Part shown: piece by piece, positions 1-5,544 of the stretch
Position numbering within the stretch: the stretch's first letter is position 1
How the letters are laid out: every line of letters starts with the position of its first letter
Assembly: GCA_036525975.1 (NCBI GenBank)
Contig: DATCZK010000016.1
Location: 1-12,837, forward strand
DNA length: 12,837 bases
Direction of reading: 5' to 3'
From: Quisquiliibacterium sp036525975
GTDB taxonomy: Bacteria; Pseudomonadota; Gammaproteobacteria; Burkholderiales; Burkholderiaceae_E
Translations under genes and position numbers: made by a program
Notes under the pieces: model-generated
Told to the model about the DNA's origin: nothing
The model's input: only the letters and a program-made list of their open reading frames with translations
Databases searched by the model: none

Positions 1-544
1 TCTCGGTGGCCGCGCGCAGGTACGAGCCGAGCTTCGTGCGCTCGATCACGTACCAGGTCGCGAAGCAGATCACGATCGAAGCCGCGACCACCCAGCCGCG
101 ATAGTTCGGCAGGAACATGAAGCCGAGGTTGCGCCCGCCGCCCAGCTCCGGCGGGATCGGGTACGGCTGGCCCGACGAACCGTACTCGTTGCGAAAAAGC
201 CCCTGGATGATCAGCGCCAGCCCGAAGGTGAGCAGCAGCCCGTAGAGGTGGTCGAGCTTGTACAGCCGCGAGATCATCAGCCGCTCGATCAGTATGCCGG
301 TGGCGCCCACCACCAGCGGCACGATCGCGAGCGCCCACCAGTAGCCGATTCCGGCCTTGTTCAGCAGCAGGTAGGCCACGAACGCGCCCATCATGTACTG
401 CGCGCCGTGCGTGAAGTTGATGATGTTCAGCAGGCCGAAGATCACGGCCAGCCCGAGCGAGAGCAGCGCGTAGAACGAGCCGTTGATCAGCCCGATCAGC
501 AGCTGTCCGAACAGCGCCTGGGTCGGAATGCCGAAGATTTCCAT
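1..544 (-). CDS. livH: LivH-type ABC transporter inner-membrane permease, partial (3' end cut by window edge)
   Basis: This is a membrane permease of a branched-chain-amino-acid-type (HAAT) ABC importer; with a LivM-type partner it would form the channel through which the periplasmic binding protein delivers substrate. The reading frame is open from ATG at 544-542 to the left edge, giving 181 residues of a family usually near 290-300. It begins MEIFGIPTQALFGQLLIGL, then shows the LivH hallmark stretch LAVIFGLLNIINFTHGAQYM at about residues 32-51, followed by alternating hydrophobic segments and the loop IERLMISRLYKLDHLYGLLL typical of LivH. It lies 104 nt downstream of the binding-protein gene on the same strand. 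No in-frame start exists just upstream. There is no clean Shine-Dalgarno next to the ATG; the nearest purine-rich GAGGG units lie in a repeat 15 or more nt upstream. The substrate is not inferable, and livM is presumably beyond the edge. Confidence 0.93.
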   Translation of the reverse strand, partial: MEIFGIPTQALFGQLLIGLINGSFYALLSLGLAVIFGLLNIINFTHGAQYMMGAFVAYLLLNKAGIGYWWALAIVPLVVGATGILIERLMISRLYKLDHLYGLLLTFGLALIIQGLFRNEYGSSGQPYPIPPELGGGRNLGFMFLPNYRGWVVAASIVICFATWYVIERTKLGSYLRAATE

Positions 545-556
545 CGTCGCTTGCGT

Positions 557-583
557 TCGCCCTCGCCCTCGCCCTCGCCCTCG
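557..583 (-). repeat. Hexanucleotide tandem repeat (TCGCCC on +; GGGCGA on -), 4.5 copies, G-quadruplex motif
   Basis: Four complete TCGCCC units and a half unit run without interruption. On the minus strand, which is the sense strand of the livH mRNA, this gives four GGG tracts separated by exactly CGA each (560-580), satisfying the usual G3-N(1-7) quadruplex pattern. The tract ends 15 nt before the livH ATG. A six-base unit would not shift a reading frame, but copy-number change would alter the spacing and structure of the translation-initiation region. The repeat and the motif are seen directly; any regulatory role is inference. Confidence 0.9.
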
Positions 584-601
584 GCTGGGAACCGGCCGGG
601 T

Positions 602-617
602 GGCCCCGCGAGGGGCC
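602..617 (-). terminator. Intercistronic hairpin between binding-protein gene and livH (attenuator or 3'-end stabiliser candidate)
   Basis: GGCCCC-GCGA-GGGGCC forms a perfect 6-bp all-GC stem closed by a GNRA-type tetraloop when read on either strand. It lies about 30 nt after the stop codon of the binding-protein gene and is followed in the direction of transcription by more GC-rich sequence, with no U tract, so it is not a standard intrinsic terminator. In importer operons such hairpins often protect the abundant binding-protein mRNA and reduce permease expression; that role here is inference. Confidence 0.35.
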
Positions 618-631
618 GGGCCGGCCGGCCC
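618..631. repeat. 14-bp perfect palindrome
   Basis: GGGCCGGCCGGCCC equals its own reverse complement. It directly abuts the GNRA-loop hairpin in the gap after the binding-protein gene. In such GC-rich DNA a palindrome of this kind could be compositional. It adds to the structured nature of this intercistronic region, but no binding protein can be named. Confidence 0.6.
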
Positions 632-648
632 TCAGCCGGTGCGAACGC

Positions 649-1860
649 CTACTTCACCAGCGGGCAGTCGCCGGCGTTGAGCGGCCGGAAGGCCTCGTTC
701 GCCGGGATCGTCGCGCGGACCTTGTAGTAGTCGTACGGGCCCTTGGATTCGGAGGGCTTCTTCACCTCGACCAGCAGCGCGTTGTGCAGCTTGCGCCCGT
801 CGGCGCGGATCGTGCCCTTGCCGAACAGCGGATCGTCGGTGGGCATCGACTTCATCTGCGCGATGATCTTCGTGCCGTCGTCGGTCTTGGCCGCCTCCAC
901 CGCCTTGAGGTAGTGCAGCACGGCCGAGTACACCCCGGCCTGCACCATCGACGGCGCCCTGCCGCCGTGCTGTGCGGAGAAGCGCTTGGACCAGGCGCGG
1001 GTGCTGTCGTTGAGGTCCCAGTAGAAGGTTTCGGTGAAGATCAGGCCCTGCGCCTTCTCCAGGCCCAGCGAGTGCACGTCGGTGAGGAACACCAGCAACC
1101 CGGCGAGATTCTGCCCGCCCTTGACGATGCCGAACTCGGCCGCCTGCTTGATCGAGTTGGTCGTGTCGCCGCCGGCGTTGGCCAGGCCGATGATCTTGGC
1201 CTTCGAGGCCTGCGCCTGCAGCAGGAACGAGGAGAAGTCCTGGTTGTTCAGCGGGTGGCGCACCTTGCCCAGGACCTTGCCGCCGTTCTTGAGCACCACC
1301 GCCTCGGTGTCGCGCTCGAGCGCGTGGCCGAACGCGTAGTCGGAGGTCAGGAAGAACCAGCTGTCGCCGCCGGTCTTCACGATCGCCTGGCCGGTGCCGT
1401 TGGCCAGCATCCAGGTGTCGTAGGTCCAGTGGATCGTGTTCGGCGAGCAGGCCTTGCCGGTGAGGTCGGCGGTGGCGGCGCCCGAGACGAGGAAAGCCTT
1501 GCCCTTGTCGCGCGTGACCTGGTTGATCGCCAGCGCCACCGACGAGGTGGGCACGTCGACGATCACGTCGACCTTGTCGGAGTCGTACCACTGGCGCGCG
1601 ATGCTCGAGCCCACGTCGGCCCTGTTCTGGTGGTCGGCCGAAATGATCTCCACCTTCATTCCCTTGCGTGCCGCGCCGAAGTCCTCGACCGCCATCTTGG
1701 CGGCCACGACCGAACCCGGCCCGGCGATGTCGGCGTACAGGCCCGACATGTCGTTGAGCACGCCGATCTTGACCACCCCGTCGGAGATCTGCGCGCCGGC
1801 CTGGCCCGCGAAGGCGGCCAGCGCGGCCGATGCCAGTGCTGCGGAAAGCTTGCGTTTCAT
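649..1860 (-). CDS. Periplasmic substrate-binding protein of a Liv/HAAT-type ABC importer
   Basis: This 403-residue secreted protein captures the solute in the periplasm and delivers it to the LivH/LivM-type permease. It starts MKRKLSAALASAALAAFAGQ, a classic signal peptide (basic N-region, Ala-rich core) with a likely signal peptidase I site at AGA|Q after residue 23. The mature part opens with ISDGVVKIGVLNDMSGLYAD, typical of the type I periplasmic-binding fold (Peripla_BP_6). Further in, TIHWTYDTWMLANGTGQAIV and SWFFLTSDYAFGHALERDT match a binding-protein subfamily common in Burkholderiales and Bradyrhizobium-like genomes. The start at 1860 is chosen because of the signal peptide and a strong GGGAGAGGA ribosome site 6 nt upstream; the frame stays open further upstream to 1989, but that extension overlaps livF and has no signal-peptide character. 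It lies 88 nt after livF. Ligand specificity is unknown; related proteins bind amino acids, aromatic acids or amides. Confidence 0.93.
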   Translation of the reverse strand: MKRKLSAALASAALAAFAGQAGAQISDGVVKIGVLNDMSGLYADIAGPGSVVAAKMAVEDFGAARKGMKVEIISADHQNRADVGSSIARQWYDSDKVDVIVDVPTSSVALAINQVTRDKGKAFLVSGAATADLTGKACSPNTIHWTYDTWMLANGTGQAIVKTGGDSWFFLTSDYAFGHALERDTEAVVLKNGGKVLGKVRHPLNNQDFSSFLLQAQASKAKIIGLANAGGDTTNSIKQAAEFGIVKGGQNLAGLLVFLTDVHSLGLEKAQGLIFTETFYWDLNDSTRAWSKRFSAQHGGRAPSMVQAGVYSAVLHYLKAVEAAKTDDGTKIIAQMKSMPTDDPLFGKGTIRADGRKLHNALLVEVKKPSESKGPYDYYKVRATIPANEAFRPLNAGDCPLVK

Positions 1861-1895
1861 CTGATCCTCTCCCTTGTAAATCGTTCGAATCGCGG

Positions 1896-1914
1896 TCCCC
1901 GGAAATCCGGTGGA
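1896..1914 (-). other. Small intercistronic hairpin between livF and the binding-protein gene
   Basis: On the minus strand TCC-a-CCGG-ATTT-CCGG-GGA can fold into a 7-bp stem with one bulged A and an ATTT loop, in the 88-nt gap between livF and the binding-protein start. There is no U tract. It may be a processing or pause element, or chance structure. Nothing else recognisable is in this gap except the ribosome site of the binding-protein gene. Confidence 0.25.
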
Positions 1915-1948
1915 CACCCCCTCCTGATCTGCCCCGCGCCGCCTGCGT

Positions 1949-2668
1949 TCAAACTCCCAGGTACTCGTGCAGCATGTGCATCTTCGCATCGAGCTCGCCG
2001 GCCGCGAAGCCTTCGACGATGCGGCCGTGCTCCATCACGTAGAACCGGTCCGCCAGCGGCGCGGCGAACCGGAAATTCTGCTCCACCATCACGATCGTGA
2101 AACCGTGCTCGCGCAGCCCGTGGATCATCTTCGCGAGCGCGTGCACGATCACCGGGGCGAGGCCCTCGGAGATCTCGTCGAGCAGCAGCAACCGCGCGCC
2201 GGTTCGCAGGATGCGAGCGACCGCGAGCATCTGCTGTTCGCCGCCCGAGAGCCTGGACCCGGGGCTCGCCCGTCGCTCCTCGAGGTTGGGGAACATCGCG
2301 TAGATCGCGTCGAGTTCCATTCCGCCCGAACTCACCTTCGGCGGAAGCAGCAGGTTCTCCTCGCACGAGAGGCTGGCGAAGATCCCGCGCTCCTCGGGGC
2401 AATAGCCGATGCCGAGCCTCGCGATCTGGTGCGCCGGCAGGTTCACCGCCTCGACGCCGTTGATCATGATCGATCCGCTGCGCCGACCGGTGAGCCCGAG
2501 GATCGCCTTGAGCGTGGTCGTGCGCCCGGCGCCGTTGCGCCCCAGCAGCGTGACGACCTCGCCGCGGTTCACGACGAGGTCCACGCCGTGCAGGATGTGC
2601 GATTCGCCGTAGAACGCGTGCAGGTCGCTGATCCGCAGGTATTCGACGCCGTTGCTGGCTGACATCAT
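1949..2668 (-). CDS. livF: LivF-type ABC transporter ATP-binding protein with an Arg-for-Lys Walker A
   Basis: This is one of two cytoplasmic ATPases driving the Liv/HAAT-type importer. It has 239 residues, normal for LivF. The Walker A at residues 43-50 reads GRNGAGRT: the invariant lysine is Arg49 (codon CGC). The ABC signature LSGGEQQM is at 140-147 and Walker B LLLLDE at 160-165 with Asp164/Glu165, followed by ISEGLAP, the LivF form. The switch region is VEQN at 195-198, where LivF proteins usually have Gln instead of the ABC histidine. It starts at 2668 (a second ATG follows directly at 2665), with GAAGGG about 5 nt upstream overlapping the TGA of livG; only 7 nt separate the genes, so translation is probably coupled. 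Apart from Arg49 nothing suggests decay, so the gene is probably functional, with the partner LivG carrying a normal P-loop. Confidence 0.95.
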   Translation of the reverse strand: MMSASNGVEYLRISDLHAFYGESHILHGVDLVVNRGEVVTLLGRNGAGRTTTLKAILGLTGRRSGSIMINGVEAVNLPAHQIARLGIGYCPEERGIFASLSCEENLLLPPKVSSGGMELDAIYAMFPNLEERRASPGSRLSGGEQQMLAVARILRTGARLLLLDEISEGLAPVIVHALAKMIHGLREHGFTIVMVEQNFRFAAPLADRFYVMEHGRIVEGFAAGELDAKMHMLHEYLGV

Positions 2669-2675
2669 CGGCCCT

Positions 2676-3455
2676 TCAATGCGCCTGGGCGCCGGAGAGC
2701 TCGCCCCCGGCGGTGCCCATGTATGCCTCGAGCACCTGCGGGTTCTCGGAGACCTGCTCGTACGGCCCCTCGGCGATCACCTGGCCGCGCTGGAGCACGC
2801 TGATCGTGTCGGCGATTCGCGCGACCACGTTCATGTTGTGCTCCACCATCAGCACGGTGCGGTTCTGCGCGACCTTGCGGATCAGGTCGGTGACGCGCTC
2901 GACGTCCTCGTGCCCCATGCCCTGCGTGGGCTCGTCGAGCAGCATCAGCTCGGGGTCGGTTGCCAGCGTGGTGGCGATCTCCAGCGCGCGCTTGCGCCCG
3001 TAGGGCAACTCCACGGTGACTTCGTCGGCGAATTCGCGCAGCCCGACCGTCTCGAGCAGTTCGAGCGCGCGCGGATTCAGCGCGTCGAGCGTGCGCCCGG
3101 CGCGCCAGAAGTGGAACGAACTTCTCTGGCCGCGCTGCAGCCCGATGCGCACGTTCTCGAGCACCGTCAGGTGCGGGAACGTTGCCGAGATCTGGAACGA
3201 GCGCACGATGCCGCGGCGCGCCACCTGCGCGGGCTTCTCGCCGGTGATGTCGTGGCCGTTGAACAGGATCGTGCCCCGCGTGGGGATCAGGAACTTCGTG
3301 AGCAGGTTGAACACGGTGGTCTTGCCCGCGCCGTTGGGCCCGATCAGCGCATGGATCCGGCCGCGGCGAATCCGCAAGCTGACGTCGTCCACGGCGACGA
3401 AGCCGCGGAACTCCTTGACCAGGCTCTTGGTCTCGAGAATGTATTCGCTGCTCAT
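2676..3455 (-). CDS. livG: LivG-type ABC transporter ATP-binding protein
   Basis: This is the second cytoplasmic ATPase of the Liv/HAAT-type importer, 259 residues, normal for LivG. Walker A GPNGAGKT lies at residues 39-46 with Lys45 intact. The Q-loop SFQ is at 86-88. The signature is the LivG-like variant LPYGRKRALEIA at 150-161 in place of LSGGQ. Walker B LMLLDEP ends with Asp174/Glu175 and continues TQGMGHEDV. The switch histidine is His206 in VEHNM. The start at 3455 (MSSEYILETK) is chosen because the ABC fold begins within ten residues; the same frame is open far upstream (to 5390) but only as non-coding shadow through the dehydratase gene. The ribosome site is weak (AGCCAGCC). This is the first gene of the transporter operon, behind a plausible promoter at 3516-3544. 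Confidence 0.95.
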   Translation of the reverse strand: MSSEYILETKSLVKEFRGFVAVDDVSLRIRRGRIHALIGPNGAGKTTVFNLLTKFLIPTRGTILFNGHDITGEKPAQVARRGIVRSFQISATFPHLTVLENVRIGLQRGQRSSFHFWRAGRTLDALNPRALELLETVGLREFADEVTVELPYGRKRALEIATTLATDPELMLLDEPTQGMGHEDVERVTDLIRKVAQNRTVLMVEHNMNVVARIADTISVLQRGQVIAEGPYEQVSENPQVLEAYMGTAGGELSGAQAH

Positions 3456-3515
3456 CGAAGGCTGGCTGGCAGGTCCCGCTTTGGCCCGGGAATCGTCGCC
3501 CCGAACGGAACGCCG

Positions 3516-3544
3516 ATTATTGCCAAAACCCGCGCCTCCCGCAA
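3516..3544 (-). promoter_or_regulatory. Candidate sigma-70 promoter of the liv-type operon
   Basis: On the minus strand TTGCGG (3544-3539), a 17-nt spacer and AATAAT (3521-3516) form a -35/-10 pair. The -10 matches five of six consensus positions and is one of the few AT-rich spots in the neighbourhood; the -35 matches only its TTG. Transcription would start near 3509, leaving a leader of about 54 nt before the livG ATG. This supports a transporter operon separate from the dehydratase gene. It is a prediction from pattern only. Confidence 0.4.
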
Positions 3545-3598
3545 CGCGCAACGCGCGATCCGGGCGCACGACGAGCGCGTGGCCCGCATCGGGTTCAA

Positions 3599-3611
3599 CG
3601 GCGGGCCGCCG
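3599..3611 (-). terminator. Weak terminator-like hairpin after the dehydratase gene
   Basis: CGGCG-GCC-CGCCG on the minus strand is a 5-bp all-GC stem with a 3-nt loop, about 30 nt after the dehydratase stop codon, followed by TTGAAC rather than a U run. A run of seven G (C7 on plus, 3623-3629) lies between the stop and this hairpin. It may contribute to transcript ending or be compositional. The rest of the 185-nt gap (3456-3640) contains the liv promoter candidate and no convincing gene. Confidence 0.22.
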
Positions 3612-3640
3612 CGAAGCACGCTCCCCCCCTGCCGGGCCAT

Positions 3641-5446
3641 TCAGTGGTTGTCGCGCGGCACGCCGTGCGTGGCGTCGATGCGCTGGTAGTTGATCGCGAA
3701 ATCCAGACAGCCTCCGTCCTGCAGCTGCGTGACGTGGCGGCGGTAGATCTCCTGCCACGGCGTCTGGTTCACGATGAGCGGCGGCTTCCAGGCGGCGCGC
3801 CTGCGGATCAGTTCCTCGTCGTCGATCAGGATGTCGGCGCGGCGGTGCGTGAGGTCGATGCGCACGCGGTCGCCCGTCTCGAGCAGCGCCATGCCGCCGC
3901 CCACCGCGGCCTCGGGCGAGGCGTTGAGGATCGACGGGCTCCCCGAGGTGCCCGACTGGCGGCCGTCGCCCACGCAGGGCAGCAGCGTGATGCCCTGGCG
4001 CACGAGCTCGTCGGGCGGCAGCATGTTCACCACTTCGGCCGCGCCCGGGTAGCCCACCGGCCCCACGTGGCGGATGAACAGGATGCAGTCGGCGTCGATC
4101 GCGAGCGACGGGTCGTTGATGCGGTGGTGGTAGTCCTCGGGACCCTCGAACACGATCGCGCGCCCCTCGAAGGCGCCCGGGTCGTCTTCGCGCTCGAGAT
4201 AGCGCTTGCGGAACTCGGGCGAGATCACCGAGGTCTTCATCACGGCCGAGTCGAACAGGTTGCCGGTGAGCACCGCGAACCCCGCCTCGGGCAGCAGCGG
4301 GCTCTCGTAGGCGCGGATCACCTCGCGGTCCGAGGCCTGGGTCTTCCCGTAGATGTCGCCGATCGTGCGCCCCGACACGGTGAGCGCGCCCTCGTGCAGC
4401 TTGCCCGCGCGAAGCAGCTCGTGCATCACCGCGGGCACGCCGCCCGCGCGGTGGAACTCCTCGCCCAGGAACCGGCCCGCCGGCATCAGGTCCACCAGCA
4501 GCGGGATCGCGTAGCCGATCCGGTCCCAGTCGCCGATATCCAGCGGCACGCCCATGTGCCTGGCGATCGCCGTGACGTGCGGCGGGCAGTTGGTGGACGC
4601 GCCCAGCGCGCTCGCCGCCACGATCGTGTTCTCGAAAGCCTCGCGCGTCATCACCTTCGAGGGCCGCAGGTCGGCGTGCACCATCTCCACGATGCGCCGC
4701 CCGGTGGCGTAGGCCATCTGCCCGCGCTCGCGGTACGGCGCCGGAATCGACGCGCAGCCGGGCAACGACATGCCCAGCGTCTCGGCGAGGCTGTTCATCG
4801 ACAGCGCGGTGCCCATCGTGTTGCAGTGCCCCACCGAGGGCGCGCCCGAGGCCACCATCCTGAGGAACTCGTCGTAGTCGATGCGCCCGGCGGCGAGCTC
4901 CTGGCGCGCGAACCAGACGATCGTGCCCGAGCCGGAGAGGCCGCCGCCGTAGTAGCCGTTCAGCATCGGCCCGCCCGAGAGCACGATCGACGGGATGTCC
5001 ACGGTGGCGGCGCCCATCAGCATTGCCGGCGTGGTCTTGTCGCAGCCGGTGGTGAGCACCACGCCGTCCAGGGGATAGCCGTAGAGCACCTCGACCAGCG
5101 TCAGGTAGGCGAGGTTGCGGTCGAGCGCCGCGGTCGGGCGCTTGCCGGTTTCCTGGATCGGGTGCACCGGGAATTCCATCGGGATCCCCCCGGCGTCGCG
5201 GATGCCGTCGCGCACGCGCGAGGCCAGCTCCACGTGGTGGCGGTTGCACGGCGAGAGGTCGCTGCCCGTCTGCGCGATCCCGATCACCGGCTTGCCGCTG
5301 CCGCGCAGCTCGTCGAGCGTGAGGCCGAAGTTCAGGTAGCGCTCGAGGTAGAGCGCGGTCATGCCGAGGTTCTCGGGGTTGTCGAACCACTGCCGCGATC
5401 GCAACCCGCCCGGCTTCGGTTTCGAACCGCCGCTTCCTGCACCCAT
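3641..5446 (-). CDS. IlvD/Edd-family dehydratase, sugar-acid (pentonate) subtype
   Basis: This cytoplasmic Fe-S enzyme is predicted to remove water from a polyhydroxy acid such as D-xylonate or L-arabinonate, giving a 2-keto-3-deoxy acid. It has 601 residues. The N-terminal RSRQWFDNPENLGMTALYLE, then GIAQTGSDLSPCNRH, TTGCDKTTPAM and SVGHCNTMGTA closely follow what I recall of Caulobacter xylonate dehydratase (XylD) and Rhizobium arabinonate dehydratase. The three cysteines expected to bind the [2Fe-2S] cluster are Cys67, Cys135 and Cys208; Lys137 (metal-site lysine) and Ser498 in GDGRQSGTSG (likely catalytic base) are present. True IlvD proteins have SCDK in a different context and differ in length. 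The start at 5446 is chosen for its AAGGGGAGAG ribosome site and family fit; the frame stays open to 5524 but overlaps the promoter region. It is transcribed divergently from corB. The name dihydroxy-acid dehydratase would be the likely automatic but less specific label; the exact substrate is not provable here. Confidence 0.9.
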   Translation of the reverse strand: MGAGSGGSKPKPGGLRSRQWFDNPENLGMTALYLERYLNFGLTLDELRGSGKPVIGIAQTGSDLSPCNRHHVELASRVRDGIRDAGGIPMEFPVHPIQETGKRPTAALDRNLAYLTLVEVLYGYPLDGVVLTTGCDKTTPAMLMGAATVDIPSIVLSGGPMLNGYYGGGLSGSGTIVWFARQELAAGRIDYDEFLRMVASGAPSVGHCNTMGTALSMNSLAETLGMSLPGCASIPAPYRERGQMAYATGRRIVEMVHADLRPSKVMTREAFENTIVAASALGASTNCPPHVTAIARHMGVPLDIGDWDRIGYAIPLLVDLMPAGRFLGEEFHRAGGVPAVMHELLRAGKLHEGALTVSGRTIGDIYGKTQASDREVIRAYESPLLPEAGFAVLTGNLFDSAVMKTSVISPEFRKRYLEREDDPGAFEGRAIVFEGPEDYHHRINDPSLAIDADCILFIRHVGPVGYPGAAEVVNMLPPDELVRQGITLLPCVGDGRQSGTSGSPSILNASPEAAVGGGMALLETGDRVRIDLTHRRADILIDDEELIRRRAAWKPPLIVNQTPWQEIYRRHVTQLQDGGCLDFAINYQRIDATHGVPRDNH

Positions 5447-5474
5447 CGCGCTCTCCCCTTGCACTGATCGTAGC

Positions 5475-5483
5475 AGTGTAGCA
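5475..5483 (-). promoter_or_regulatory. Candidate extended -10 promoter of the dehydratase gene
   Basis: On the minus strand TGC-TACACT (5483-5475) is an extended -10 element; TACACT matches four of six consensus positions. No good -35 lies 16-18 nt upstream, which extended -10 promoters tolerate. Transcription would begin near 5468, about 21 nt before the ATG and just upstream of the AAGGGGAGAG ribosome site. The element overlaps two inverted repeats, so it could be controlled by a regulator. Confidence 0.35.
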
Positions 5484-5511
5484 ACCCGCGACCGGCGATC
5501 GGTTACGCTAC
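5478..5511. promoter_or_regulatory. Imperfect inverted repeat in the divergent promoter region (operator candidate)
   Basis: GTAGC-AACC at 5478-5486 is mirrored by GGTT-AC-GCTAC at 5501-5511, separated by 14 nt that contain a smaller ACCG-GCGAT-CGGT repeat. A second dyad, CACTG-ATCGTAG-CAGTG, lies next to it at 5462-5478. The pair sits between the dehydratase start and the corB start and overlaps the dehydratase -10 candidate, where a repressor or activator for sugar-acid genes would be expected. No regulator gene is in the window, so the assignment is inference. Confidence 0.4.
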
Positions 5512-5544
5512 GCGACAACCCCATCCTGGAGACCGCTCGAGACC

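Noticed and set aside
3452..3640. A 62-codon minus-strand frame that starts right after the dehydratase stop and overlaps livG by ATGA
   Set aside because: The tight fit is tempting for translational coupling, but there is no ribosome site, the codons are poorer in G/C third bases than every neighbour (including ATA), no motif is visible, and the -10 candidate of the liv operon lies inside it.
2676..5390. A 904-codon open frame on the minus strand running through the dehydratase gene into livG
   Set aside because: Only its last 259 codons (livG) show family motifs. The rest is Arg/Gly/Ala/Pro-rich translation of the dehydratase gene in another frame, a common effect of very high GC. It is not a fusion protein.
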